A stretch of 40,435 nt of DNA from contig CAYVUV010000383.1 of NCBI GenBank assembly GCA_964455095.1, positions 1-40,435 of the forward strand, written 5' to 3'. Positions 6,608-15,660 of the stretch are shown here, one piece after another. The notes beneath the pieces were generated by a model, which was given only the letters and a program-made list of their open reading frames with translations, was not told where the DNA came from and did not search any database. This DNA comes from CAYVUV01 sp964455095 (GTDB lineage: Bacteria > Desulfobacterota > Binatia > HRBIN30 > CADEER01). How positions within the stretch are numbered: position 1 is the stretch's first letter; each line of letters starts with the position of its first letter. The position numbers and the translations under genes are program-made.

Positions 6608-8752
6608 CTACGGCGCGCAGTCCATCCCCAGGTTCTCCTCGATCACCGACCGGTCGGCAGTGTTGGTGAACCCGTCGAGTGTGAAGTCGTAGACACTCGA
6701 GAGTCCGCCGCTGGTGCTGAACGAGCTCCAGTCGTCGAGATCCTTCTGATCGACGACGAGATCGATGTTGCCGTCGCCTGGGCACGGTGGCGATGAGGCC
6801 AGGATCGCCGCCAGTTGCGACGCCAGGGCGTCGTAGTTGCTCTGCTGCTCGGACGTCAGCGCGTCGAGCGGCAGCGCCAGGTCGGCGTTGTCGAGCAGCG
6901 GCGTCGGGACCGCCTCGTCGATCTGGTAGAACTCGGTCTCCACCGTTTGCACGCACGGCTCGGCCTGGGACTGGTACTCCATCGTCGTGTTCTGCACGAT
7001 CTTGTAGTGGTCGTTGCGAATGGCGGTGGCGTAGTCGGGTGAGAGGGTGGGCAGCTCCTGGCCGTTGGCGGTGAGAAAGGCGATGACGTTGCAGCAGCGG
7101 GCGAGGCCCTCGGATGGGACGCCGGCGACGTCGGATTCGGTCCCGTACCAGATGCCGTTGTTGTCCTCGCAGACGCTTTTCGACACCGGGATCTGCGTGC
7201 AACTGCTGCCGATGACACAGGGGCCGTTGTTGGCGCCGTCGGCCTGGAGGTTTGGTCCGATCTGGGTGAAGTTGGTGGTGCGGATGCTCGCCTGGTTTGG
7301 ATTGACGAGGTACGGCAACAGGGCTGCGGAATCGATCGGCCGCGGCACCGCCTGGTGCGCGTCGATGCCGGCGATCTCGCCGAAGAGCTCGAAGAGGTCG
7401 GCGATGTTCACCATGTGGGAGACGATGCGGCCGGGGCTCTCCACCAGCGGGCCGGCGACGATCAACGGCACCCAGACGCCGGTCTGATAGGCCGTGCCCT
7501 TGGCGCGCTGGGCGTTGAACGGCGACTTCACGGCGTTGCCCAACGTTCCGTTGTCTCCCAGGAGGACCACCATCGTGTTCGTGTTCTGCGGTTCGTAAAC
7601 CAGTTGTCCGTCCCTGCCGCGCCGTGCGAGACCGGTCTCGATCAGCAGGCGGGCGACCTCGGCGTCGATCGACTCGATCATCAGATTCGTCAGCACGCGC
7701 TGCGCGGCACCGTCGGTGCAGTCGAGCTCGCTGCTGTTCTGGCTTTCCGGCTGCAACTCGTCGGTCGGCGGTTGCATCGCCGGCGTATGCGCCGAAGCGA
7801 AGGTCACCGACGCCATCCACGGCTGACCTGCCGGGCGGTGTTTGATCCAGTCGACGGCTGCGTCGACGGCGACCGTGGCGCGGAAGTGTCGTGCGCGCGG
7901 ATCGGTGGAGGGTACGCGCTCGACCGATCCGTCGGCGTTGTTGATCACCAGCGGCGAGACGTAATGGCCGCTAAGCGTCGCGAAGTTGATGTACTCGGGC
8001 GGCGGCTGCTGGCAGCGCGTGCTCGGATCGAAGATCCCGCCGCGGTCCCTGCACGTGCGCCCGGGGGGGATCGGGCCGCTGCTCGCGAGCTCACGGCAAT
8101 TGCCGCCGGCCATGTAGCAGGCGCCAACATCGGCGCCGCCGAGGGATGCGCCCGGCACAAAGCCACAGCCCCACGTGCCGGGCGCCGCCACGCCGCCGGC
8201 CGTCGTGTCGATCGAAGACGGGTCCCCGGTTTCGTCGAGCCAGCCGGAGAAGTAGTTCCAGCCGAGCGCGTGTGGCATCGCGTAGCCGGCGGGATTGTGC
8301 CCCTGCAGGCCGAGGTGGAACTTGCCGAACAGACCGCTCTCGTAGGCGCGCTGCGCCAGCAGCTTCGGCGCCGTCATCTCGAACGGCGAGACCTGCGAGT
8401 TGGCCAGATCGTTCGGCCCGAGTGCGGCATACACGTTGGTGCGCAGCGGGAACCGGCCCTCGAAGAACACGGCACGGCTGGTCGTGCAGGCCGGCATCGA
8501 CCAGGTGTTGTGGAAGCGGATGCCGGCGTCGGCGAGCACCGCGATGTTCGGCGTGCTCGGCGGCGTGTTGCCGCCGTAGCCGAAGACCTGCATCTGGTCG
8601 ATACCGACATCGTCCATGACGATGAACAAGATGTTGGGCGGGGTGCTGGTCGCCGGACCGTCGGAGTCGTCGCCGCACCCCGAGAGAACGAGAACCAGCA
8701 GCGCGAGCAACGGGACGACACCACGGCCGGCTACCACAGATCGAACTCGCAT
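6608..8752 (-). CDS. Lipoprotein sulfatase with C-terminal dockerin-like module
   Basis: 714 aa from the ATG at 8752, chosen for GGAGGAA eight bases upstream and the lipoprotein signal (LLALLVLVLSGC, Cys near residue 26); the frame stays open upstream but only by reading through the next gene's shadow. Metal-binding Asp pair: NILFIVMDDVG. The formylglycine site is Cys89 in CTTSR followed by FFEGR; the usual third residue is Pro or Ala, here Thr. GKFHLG and LLGDNGT are further alkaline-phosphatase-superfamily motifs. The enzyme should hydrolyse a sulfate ester outside the cytoplasm; the substrate is unknown. The last ~60 residues (CPGDGNIDLVVDQKDLDDW, then DFTLDGFTNTADRSVIEENL) are two dockerin-like repeats. 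A separate sulfatase-modifying enzyme is required for formylglycine and is not in the window. 152 bases downstream of the acyl-CoA dehydrogenase, same strand. Confidence 0.92.
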   Translation of the reverse strand: MRVRSVVAGRGVVPLLALLVLVLSGCGDDSDGPATSTPPNILFIVMDDVGIDQMQVFGYGGNTPPSTPNIAVLADAGIRFHNTWSMPACTTSRAVFFEGRFPLRTNVYAALGPNDLANSQVSPFEMTAPKLLAQRAYESGLFGKFHLGLQGHNPAGYAMPHALGWNYFSGWLDETGDPSSIDTTAGGVAAPGTWGCGFVPGASLGGADVGACYMAGGNCRELASSGPIPPGRTCRDRGGIFDPSTRCQQPPPEYINFATLSGHYVSPLVINNADGSVERVPSTDPRARHFRATVAVDAAVDWIKHRPAGQPWMASVTFASAHTPAMQPPTDELQPESQNSSELDCTDGAAQRVLTNLMIESIDAEVARLLIETGLARRGRDGQLVYEPQNTNTMVVLLGDNGTLGNAVKSPFNAQRAKGTAYQTGVWVPLIVAGPLVESPGRIVSHMVNIADLFELFGEIAGIDAHQAVPRPIDSAALLPYLVNPNQASIRTTNFTQIGPNLQADGANNGPCVIGSSCTQIPVSKSVCEDNNGIWYGTESDVAGVPSEGLARCCNVIAFLTANGQELPTLSPDYATAIRNDHYKIVQNTTMEYQSQAEPCVQTVETEFYQIDEAVPTPLLDNADLALPLDALTSEQQSNYDALASQLAAILASSPPCPGDGNIDLVVDQKDLDDWSSFSTSGGLSSVYDFTLDGFTNTADRSVIEENLGMDCAP

Positions 8753-8904
8753 GAAGTTCCTCCAGGGCCGGTGCGGCCGCGCGACAGCGAGCCGCGACGG
8801 GCTGGCGAATGCCCACCCGCCGCTGGCTACATTCTGCGCGCATTCTAGTCGCCCGGCGCAAGAGCGGTAAGGCGGAACTTCTACGCGCGTGGTTCTACGT
8901 GGAT

Positions 8905-10104
8905 CTACGGCTCCTGGTATTGCGCCAGGATACGGCGGGCGACGACCATTTTGTGGACTTCGTCCGGGCCGTCGTAGATGCGGGCCAGGCGTGCCTGCCG
9001 ATAGAAGTACGAGAGCGGGTGATCCTCGGTGACGCCGGCGGCGCCGTAGACCTGGATGGCCTTGTCGACGACGCTGTGCAGCATGCGCGCGCCGGTGAAC
9101 TTGATCAGCGAGATTTCCTCGCGCGCGCCGCTCGATCCCGCCGTGTCGATCTTCCAGGCGGCGTGCAGGGTCAGCAGGCGCGCCGATTGAATGTCCGCTC
9201 GCGCCTCGGCGATCCAATCCTGCACATTGCTCTTGCGCGCCAGCGTGCTGCCGAACATCTCGCGCTGCGTCGCGTAGCGGCACATCATCTCGAAAGCGCG
9301 CTGCGCCATGCCGAGCCAGCGCATGCAGTGGTGAATGCGCCCGGGGCCGAGGCGGTCCTGCGCGATGGCGAAGCCCATGCCTTCGCCGCCGAGGCGGTTG
9401 GTGATCGGGACGCGGCAGTCTTCGTACCAGATCTCGGCGTGGTGGTTGTCGTCGTCGCCCATCACCGGGATGCCGCGCGCGATGCGAAAGCCCGGCGTGT
9501 CGGTCGGCACGATGATCTGGGAGAAGCGCAGGTACGGGTTCTCCTGCTCCGGATTGGTCAGCGCCATGACGATGGCGAAGGCGGCGCCGTGCGCGCCGCT
9601 GCTGAACCACTTGTGCCCGTTGACGACGTAGTGATCGCCGTCGCGCACGGCGCTGGCGCGCAGCAGGCGCGGGTCCGACCCGGCCACCTCGGGCTCGGTC
9701 ATCGAAAAGCAGCTGCGAATATCGCCGGCCACCAGCGGAGCCAGCCAGCGGGCCTTCTGCTCCGCGCTGCCGTGCCGCCAGAGAATCTCGGCATTGCCGG
9801 AATCCGGCGCCTGCGAGCCGACGCAGAGCGGCGCGATCGGACTGCGCCCGAGTATTTCGTTGACGAAGACGTAGTGCATGAACGGCAACCCGGCGCCGCC
9901 GGCTTCGACGGGGAGATGGAAGGCCCAGTACCCCAGCGCTTTGGCCTTGGCCTGCACCGCCGCCACCGCCGGCGGATAGGCGGGGCCGGCCTCGTCGAGG
10001 CGGGCGGCGCCGCGCAGGCGCTCGAGCCCGTAGACGTGCTCGTGCATGAAGGCGTCGATACTCGCGCACAGACGCTCGATCTCTTCAGGTACGGCGAAGT
10101 CCAT
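8905..10104 (-). CDS. Acyl-CoA dehydrogenase
   Basis: 399 aa, normal length, GAGGAG ribosome binding site inside the end of the upstream gene. N-terminal helical domain, then the beta-domain FAD/substrate signature CFSMTEPEVAGSDPRLL and VVNGHKWFSSGAHGAAFAIV, then the C-terminal four-helix domain with CRYATQREMFGSTLARKSNV and IQVYGAAGVTEDHPLSYFYR. These are ACAD family motifs, closest in style to the ACAD10/11-type long- or branched-chain enzymes. It would oxidise an acyl-CoA to the 2-enoyl-CoA, passing electrons to an electron-transfer flavoprotein. Its start overlaps the WS/DGAT stop by 20 bases, so the two are translationally coupled. No EtfAB, thiolase or hydratase is nearby, so it feeds beta-oxidation encoded elsewhere. 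Chain length is not readable from the sequence. Confidence 0.95.
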   Translation of the reverse strand: MDFAVPEEIERLCASIDAFMHEHVYGLERLRGAARLDEAGPAYPPAVAAVQAKAKALGYWAFHLPVEAGGAGLPFMHYVFVNEILGRSPIAPLCVGSQAPDSGNAEILWRHGSAEQKARWLAPLVAGDIRSCFSMTEPEVAGSDPRLLRASAVRDGDHYVVNGHKWFSSGAHGAAFAIVMALTNPEQENPYLRFSQIIVPTDTPGFRIARGIPVMGDDDNHHAEIWYEDCRVPITNRLGGEGMGFAIAQDRLGPGRIHHCMRWLGMAQRAFEMMCRYATQREMFGSTLARKSNVQDWIAEARADIQSARLLTLHAAWKIDTAGSSGAREEISLIKFTGARMLHSVVDKAIQVYGAAGVTEDHPLSYFYRQARLARIYDGPDEVHKMVVARRILAQYQEP

Positions 10105-11563
10105 TTGCTCTCCTCTTTTTCCGCGGCACCCGTGCCGCGGCGGTCGGGCGCGGCTTGGGGGCTCGGCGGACCTTCTTCGCGGCCGCCGCTTGCAGCTCCT
10201 TGAACGCGGCGCGGATCATGCGCTCGAAGCGATCGGTGTCAGGCATGGTCGCCTGGTCGGTGTTGAGGCCGATGAACAGATGCTCGCGGTATCCGTAGAG
10301 CGCCACGCTGGCCGGGCTGCCGAGCGCGACGGGCGCGAAGGGATACGCGGCGGTGATCTCGGCCCCGGCCAGGTAGCGCGGCACCATGATGCCGGGGACG
10401 TTGGTGACGATGAAGTCGATGCCGCCGAACGTCGCTTCGCTGAGCCAGGTGACGAAGCGGCGCGGCAGCACGCTCAACGCCTCGGCGAGCACCGGCGCGG
10501 CGTCCGACGACGGGTCCGCCTTCTTCGCCTCCATGCGGGCGCGCACTTTGCGATACGTGGCGAGCGGGTCGGCGATGTTGATGGGCAGCGGAACCAGGAT
10601 GCCGGTGGCGACGTTGCCGACATGCGCGTGCTCGACCCAGTCTTCCGGCTTGCGCAGGTTCACCGGCACCAGCGTCATCAGCTCCGCGACGCGCAGCTTG
10701 TGCGCCCGATGCCAGGCGCGCATGGCGCGCGTCATGACGGTGAGGATGACGTCGATCATGCTGCCGCCGAGCGCGCGCTTGACGGCGCGCACTTCGGCAA
10801 ACGGCAGCGCCACCAGAGTCAACCGCCGGGCGCGCCCGGTCGCCGCTTTCAAAGGCGAGTGGCTGTCGAAGCGCGCCGTTTCGACGAAGCTGCGCAGCGC
10901 CGCAAAGGCGCGGCGAATGCGCTCCGGATGCTGCAGCGTATCCACGACCGCGCGCGCCGCCGTTCCGGCACGGCCGATGTCGAGCTCGACGCGATCGCGC
11001 AGCGCCTCGAGCAAGCGGGTCCCGGTCGCCTCGGGCGGCCAGCGCCCGGCGCCGGCCGCCCGGTGATGCGGCGGCACGTCGGCTTCGCGCCCGGCATCAG
11101 TCATCGCGGCGAAGATGGCATTGCCGCCCACTCCGTCGGCGACGGCATGGTGCAGCTTGAAGAACAGCGCGGCGCGATTGCCGGGCGCCAGGCCGTGATA
11201 GATGCGCGCCTCCCACAGCGGCCGCGAGCGGTCGAACGGGGTCTCGTAGGCGGGGGCGATCTCGTGGCACAAGGCGTCGAGGTCGCCCAATCCGGAGAGC
11301 GTGTGGACGCGGACATGGTAGTCGAGATCGAAGGTCGGATCGTCTTCCCAATGCGGCAGGGTGAGATCGAGCGGCGCGTCGCGCACCCGCTGGGCCAGAC
11401 GCGGCACCGCCTCGACGGCGCGCTCGAAGGCGCTGCGCAGCAGGGCTGCGTCCGGCGCGCGGTCGAGCACCATCAGCATCGCCATGGTGGTCGGCTGCGC
11501 CGGCGAATCGAGCCACCAGAAGGTGAGGTCTTCTCCCGACAGGCGGGCGTGTGGATCGGTCAT
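10085..11563 (-). CDS. Wax ester synthase / diacylglycerol acyltransferase (WS/DGAT)
   Basis: 492 aa from the ATG at 11563. The frame is open 27 codons further, but the family begins with an LSxxD motif and here LSGEDLTFWWLD follows this Met. The active-site HHxxxDG motif is present (HHAVADG, about residues 138-144), as is the C-terminal region GIDFIVTNVPG before the last third. It esterifies acyl-CoA with fatty alcohol or diacylglycerol to make storage lipid, a membrane-associated reaction known from Acinetobacter, mycobacteria and many soil bacteria. The C-terminus has an Arg/Lys/Pro-rich tail (KKVRRAPKPRPTAAARVPRK), partly because it also encodes the next gene's start region. First gene of a probable operon with the acyl-CoA dehydrogenase. 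Ribosome binding site is weak (AGCAGGG). Confidence 0.93.
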   Translation of the reverse strand: MTDPHARLSGEDLTFWWLDSPAQPTTMAMLMVLDRAPDAALLRSAFERAVEAVPRLAQRVRDAPLDLTLPHWEDDPTFDLDYHVRVHTLSGLGDLDALCHEIAPAYETPFDRSRPLWEARIYHGLAPGNRAALFFKLHHAVADGVGGNAIFAAMTDAGREADVPPHHRAAGAGRWPPEATGTRLLEALRDRVELDIGRAGTAARAVVDTLQHPERIRRAFAALRSFVETARFDSHSPLKAATGRARRLTLVALPFAEVRAVKRALGGSMIDVILTVMTRAMRAWHRAHKLRVAELMTLVPVNLRKPEDWVEHAHVGNVATGILVPLPINIADPLATYRKVRARMEAKKADPSSDAAPVLAEALSVLPRRFVTWLSEATFGGIDFIVTNVPGIMVPRYLAGAEITAAYPFAPVALGSPASVALYGYREHLFIGLNTDQATMPDTDRFERMIRAAFKELQAAAAKKVRRAPKPRPTAAARVPRKKRRANGLRRT

Positions 11564-11774
11564 GCCCTGCTCACTGTGGAGGGAGCGTGTGTGCAAAAGG
11601 GTCGGGTCATGGGCTGTGGCTCGAATGTCCAAGATCGAGGCCATGCCGAGGGCCGATGCAGTGGCGCAGGGCGTACCCGGAAGGTGCGGCTGAGGTTCCC
11701 AACCGCGCCGCCGGGCTGCCGACTACTTTCCCAGGCGTGCGATAGTGCCCCCCGGAGTGGGGTACGGAGCGAGT

Positions 11775-13343
11775 CTACGCGCTGGCGCTGGTGCGAGGCC
11801 GATCACCGCCGGACAGCATGACCAACGCGCGGGCGACGAGAAGCAGGGTCAAGAGCACCAGTCCAAGCGTGCCGAGGGCCGGGACTCCGACGGCTCCGGG
11901 TCCGAATACGTAGACCGCTCCCGCGAAGACGGCATCGTTGTTGGCCTGGTTGCCGTTGACGCCGGTCGCGTTGCTGGCTTCATGAGGCGCTCCGACGACC
12001 ACCGTTCCCGGACTCAACGCCGCGCTGAAGCCGAAGTTGTCGTCGATGTCGGTGTTGGATGCTTTGAGGTACGCCGCTTGGGTCCAGGTCGTGCCGGTGC
12101 GCGAGAACAGATACGCCGCCCCGGAACCGGGCGCGGAGTTGTCGCCCTGATCGCCGTTGACTCCCCGTGCGGCGCTGCCCTCGTTGTAGGCGCCGACGAG
12201 GATGGTGTTCTGGCTGATGGCCGCGCTGGCGCCGAAGAAATCCTCCAACTCGGTGTTCGACGCCTTGAGGTACGCTTGCTGGCTCCACGTCGTGCCGTCG
12301 CGGACGAAGACGTAGGCCGCCCCGGCGCGGTCCGCCGAGTTGTCGCTTTGATCACCGTTGACGCCGGTGGCGTTGCTGCTCTCGCCGAGTGACCCGACGA
12401 CCAGGGTCTCCCCGTCCAACGCCACCGCTTCGCCAAACGCGTCCGAGTCATCGGTGTTGGAGGCTTTGATATACGCCTGCTGGGTCCACATCGTGCCGCT
12501 GCGCACGAACACGTACACCGCACCCGACGCAAAGCCGGTGTTGTCGGCCTGGTTGCCGTTGACGCCCGTCGCCGTACTGTCTTCTCCGGCCGCGCCGACC
12601 GCAATCGTGTCCGCGCTCACGGTGACGCCCTCACCGAAGATGTCGCCGGCCTCGGCGTTGGAGGCGGTCAGCAGCGCTTGCTGGCTCCACGTGGTGCCGG
12701 TGCGGACGAACACGTAGGCGGCTCCACCGGGATCCGCGCCGGTTGCTCCGACGACGATGGTGTCTCCGCTCACCGCCACCGTGCTGCCGAAGAAATCGTT
12801 CTCTTCGGTATCGGACGCCTTGAGGTATGCCTGTTGGGTCCACGTCGTTCCGGTGCGCACGAACACGTACGCCGCTCCGGCAAACGGCGCTCCGCTGTCG
12901 TTCTGATTGCCGTTCACCCCGGTCGCAGCGCTCGATTCAGATGGTGCCCCGACGACGATTGTGTCTCCGCTGATCGAGACACTCCTGCCGAAGAAATCCA
13001 CCGCATTGGTATTGGAGGCTTTGAGATACGCTTGCTGAGTCCACGTCGCGCCGTCTCGGACGAACACATAGGCGGCGCCCGCCTGAATGGACGAGTTGCT
13101 GGTCTGATCTCCATTCACCCCCGTCGCCCCACTGGCTTCTCCCTCCGCGCCGACCACCAGCGTGTTGCCGCTGACCACGATGCTGGCGCCGAAGACATCC
13201 TCCGGGTCGGTGTTCGACGCCTTGAGATAGGCCTGCTGGGTGAGGAAGTCAGGACTCTGCGCCCGGGCCGGTGCGGCGTCCCACTCCACGGCTGTGAGCA
13301 ACACCATGACGTGCGTGAACACGTTCCAGGATTGACGCCTCAT
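11775..13343 (-). CDS. FG-GAP repeat protein with IPTL-CTERM-like tail
   Basis: 522 aa from the ATG at 13343, chosen for GGAGGGAAAGG just upstream and because a secretion signal begins there (MRRQSWNVFTHVMVLLTAVE, cleaved near ARA). Seven tandem FG-GAP repeats follow, each reading roughly QAYLKASNT..DxFGxSVA then SGDTIVVGAP, ATGVNGNQ and GAAYVFVRTGTTWT; repeat 3 is shortened by loss of the ATGVNG loop. Seven blades fit a complete integrin-alpha-type beta-propeller. The C-terminus is VPALGTLGLVLLTLLLVARA followed by an Arg-containing end, i.e. a short motif, a transmembrane helix and a basic cluster like IPTL/PEP-CTERM sorting tails. It is therefore probably a sorted surface protein. No sortase is present in the window. 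Confidence 0.9.
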   Translation of the reverse strand: MRRQSWNVFTHVMVLLTAVEWDAAPARAQSPDFLTQQAYLKASNTDPEDVFGASIVVSGNTLVVGAEGEASGATGVNGDQTSNSSIQAGAAYVFVRDGATWTQQAYLKASNTNAVDFFGRSVSISGDTIVVGAPSESSAATGVNGNQNDSGAPFAGAAYVFVRTGTTWTQQAYLKASDTEENDFFGSTVAVSGDTIVVGATGADPGGAAYVFVRTGTTWSQQALLTASNAEAGDIFGEGVTVSADTIAVGAAGEDSTATGVNGNQADNTGFASGAVYVFVRSGTMWTQQAYIKASNTDDSDAFGEAVALDGETLVVGSLGESSNATGVNGDQSDNSADRAGAAYVFVRDGTTWSQQAYLKASNTELEDFFGASAAISQNTILVGAYNEGSAARGVNGDQGDNSAPGSGAAYLFSRTGTTWTQAAYLKASNTDIDDNFGFSAALSPGTVVVGAPHEASNATGVNGNQANNDAVFAGAVYVFGPGAVGVPALGTLGLVLLTLLLVARALVMLSGGDRPRTSASA

Positions 13344-13492
13344 CAGCCTTTCCCTCCAGCGACCTGTTGCGTTCCGCAATTGTTCCCTATCGCCTCGGTT
13401 GAATACGCCGGCCTCCGTTGAGACGGCGGCGGAAACTACACCATGTTCCTAAGAAATAGGAAGCGAAAGGCACGGCGCGCGCCGGGCGGCGA

Positions 13493-13507
13493 GGCTTCGC
13501 CGAAGCC
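13493..13507 (-). terminator. Short hairpin after the disintegrin-like gene
   Basis: Perfect 7-base arms (GGCTTCG-C-CGAAGCC) start 6 bases past the stop codon on the minus strand. A second palindrome (TTCCTA-AGAAA-TAGGAA, 13446-13462) lies between this and the start of the FG-GAP gene and may be regulatory. No T-run is attached to the first stem, so confidence is low. Confidence 0.3.
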
Positions 13508-13513
13508 AACCAG

Positions 13514-15445
13514 CTAGAACTGCCGCAGGTTGCGAAAGATCCATCTGTTGGCACCGGGATCGCACACGACATCATCGGTCGCACAGCCCGAGGTGGCACA
13601 GCAGTTGGCCGGGATCAGACACGAGTGCGAAGTCGGCGAGTCGGGACAGGTCTGTGTGCTGCACTGTTCCACGGCCGCCTGGTTGTCGCGATAGACCAGG
13701 ATGCGTCCCTCGCGAATAGTGTTCTGATTCGGGCACGAGAAGCGCGAGTTGCAATCGCCGCTGGTCGTCCATCCAAGGGAGAGGGTTGCGGGTGGGTTGA
13801 GCGTAAGGCCCTCGGGCATGAGCTTGGTGCAGCTGGCGACTCGCGCCAGTGGGTCCTGCAGGGACCACACCCCAGGCCCGCTACAGGGCGCGCATCCCTG
13901 AAGCGTCAGGGGAGCGACGGTGATCGCAGTCGGTGTGGTCAGGGTGTTCGGCGGGATACTCAGGCTGACGTTACCCGCGGTGACGACGCAAACGTTGTTC
14001 GCATCGCCGCTGCCGCCGAGACATAAGTTCGCCGCGCCGCCGACGATCACTTCCCGGGCCTGCGATGGATCGCAACCGGGAATGCTGACGGCAGGCACCT
14101 GACAACCCAGCCGCGGGTCGCACCGGTTGTAGGTGCAGGCGTCGTTATCGACCGAGCGGCAATCGAGCGCCATCCCTTGGACGCAGGTTCCGTTCTGACA
14201 CGTGGCGTCTCCGTTGCATCGGTCGCCGTCGTCGTCGCAGAGAGTCATGTCCGGCGCATGCGCGTCGGGGCAGGCGGTGTTCTGACCGGAGCAGGTGTCG
14301 GCCACGTCGCAGACGGTCGCGAGGCCGCGGCACACGTGGCCCTGTGGCTGGATACGGTCCGGGCAGGCGCTGCTTTGGCCCGAGCAGACGTCTTCGATGT
14401 CGCACGCACCGGCACTGGCACGGCACACTTCACCGGCGGTTCTGAACCTGCACATCTGCGTGCAGCACGAGCTCGGTGTGCCGTTGACGGCACGCCCTTC
14501 GTCGCATTGCTCGCGTCTCTGCACGATGCCGTCGCCGCAAATGTTCTCGAGGACAAGATAGGGCGACGAAATTACGAACGGTGCCGACGTCACCTCGGCC
14601 CAACACGCCTGACCGTGGTTCTCCAGGTGGACGGTTGCGATGACCTGGTCGCCAAAGTCTTCAGCTCGAATCTCCCTCGTTATCGAGTCTCCGGAGGCGA
14701 CGACATACCGGCGCCGTCTGGTGTCGTCTTCGTCGTCGGTATTGCACGAGTCGCCCTCGAGGAGAACCAGGATCTCGTCGAAGACGACGCTGTCGGCCGT
14801 GACCTCCGAGATTTTCGTCAGCAGCTGCCCGACGACTTCACCGTCTACACACCGTTCGAACTTGATGCCTGCAATGTCTCCGGGCTCGACGAACAGCGAG
14901 ACCTGCTCCGATTCGAAATCGCCGAACTCGCTCTTGCTGATGACGTCCTCGTCTTCGATGAACATATGCGCTTGAAAGCGCACGTGTCGGCCAGTGCAAC
15001 TCGGCCGCTCGTTCCGCAACACCAGCACACCCGTGGCACGGTCGTCGCCGGGTGCCGCGATGTCGATCGGGAAGTTCACCTGCCCGTCCGGCTCCACTCT
15101 GACGTCCACCATCTGCCGCGCCCGTTCCGTATCGCGACACCGCCGTCCCTCGTAGAAGACGATGGCGCCCGAGACCTGAATCGCGTCTCCCGGAACCTTG
15201 GTGTAGGTGAGATCGGCGCCGAGCTTGGCGCGGGCGACGCACGTGGTCTTGCGCTTCCACGTTTCGGTCGTGAGCTCGTCGCTCAAGAGATCCCTGGCCA
15301 GGAGACCGACCGCTCCCATCTGCGGCTCGGTGATCGTGGCGTCGAGCGCGATGTGCAGCACCCGGTTGTTGGCGTACGCCGATGCAGGAGATAGGACGCA
15401 GCCCGCCAACAGCATAAGCGTGAGACCCGCACAGATTCTCTTCAT
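13514..15445 (-). CDS. Secreted protein with disintegrin-like Cys-rich repeats
   Basis: 643 aa from the ATG at 15445; an in-frame GTG four codons upstream is less likely because G-rich sequence resembling a ribosome binding site covers it. The signal (MKRICAGLTLMLLAGC) allows either a lipobox Cys at residue 16 or ordinary cleavage near ASAYA. Residues about 30-300 are a beta-rich region of unknown family. Residues about 305-440 hold CGDGIVQRREQCDEG, CCTQMCRF and two CRxxAGxCDxxDxCSGxSxxCPD units, the ADAM/disintegrin-like Cys pattern seen in bacterial extracellular proteins. A C-terminal beta domain (VSLSIPPNTLTTPTAITV, ZU5-like in style) and a Cys-rich end follow. No metalloprotease zinc motif is present, so it is a binding or structural protein rather than a protease. 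Confidence 0.85.
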   Translation of the reverse strand: MKRICAGLTLMLLAGCVLSPASAYANNRVLHIALDATITEPQMGAVGLLARDLLSDELTTETWKRKTTCVARAKLGADLTYTKVPGDAIQVSGAIVFYEGRRCRDTERARQMVDVRVEPDGQVNFPIDIAAPGDDRATGVLVLRNERPSCTGRHVRFQAHMFIEDEDVISKSEFGDFESEQVSLFVEPGDIAGIKFERCVDGEVVGQLLTKISEVTADSVVFDEILVLLEGDSCNTDDEDDTRRRRYVVASGDSITREIRAEDFGDQVIATVHLENHGQACWAEVTSAPFVISSPYLVLENICGDGIVQRREQCDEGRAVNGTPSSCCTQMCRFRTAGEVCRASAGACDIEDVCSGQSSACPDRIQPQGHVCRGLATVCDVADTCSGQNTACPDAHAPDMTLCDDDGDRCNGDATCQNGTCVQGMALDCRSVDNDACTYNRCDPRLGCQVPAVSIPGCDPSQAREVIVGGAANLCLGGSGDANNVCVVTAGNVSLSIPPNTLTTPTAITVAPLTLQGCAPCSGPGVWSLQDPLARVASCTKLMPEGLTLNPPATLSLGWTTSGDCNSRFSCPNQNTIREGRILVYRDNQAAVEQCSTQTCPDSPTSHSCLIPANCCATSGCATDDVVCDPGANRWIFRNLRQF

Positions 15446-15660
15446 GGCCCCCCCCACAAAGGGTCTAGTGGTCCCGTTCCGTTATCACGAACGGGCTCGG
15501 CGCGGCTAGCAAGCAGTCAGAGGCCGGGGGCCATTTCGACCGTGACAACTACAGCTACCTTCCGATCGGCAGGCGACGCGGAGGGAAGTCTCAACGGTTG
15601 GCGCGCGGGTGGCGGCTCACCATGCCGCACAATCTCACCCGGCTACGAGAGCGCGGGAGG

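Noticed and set aside
8753..10069. Upstream extension of the sulfatase frame
   Set aside because: Reads through the acyl-CoA dehydrogenase in another frame with Arg-rich sequence; a lipoprotein signal and GGAGGAA mark the true start at 8752.
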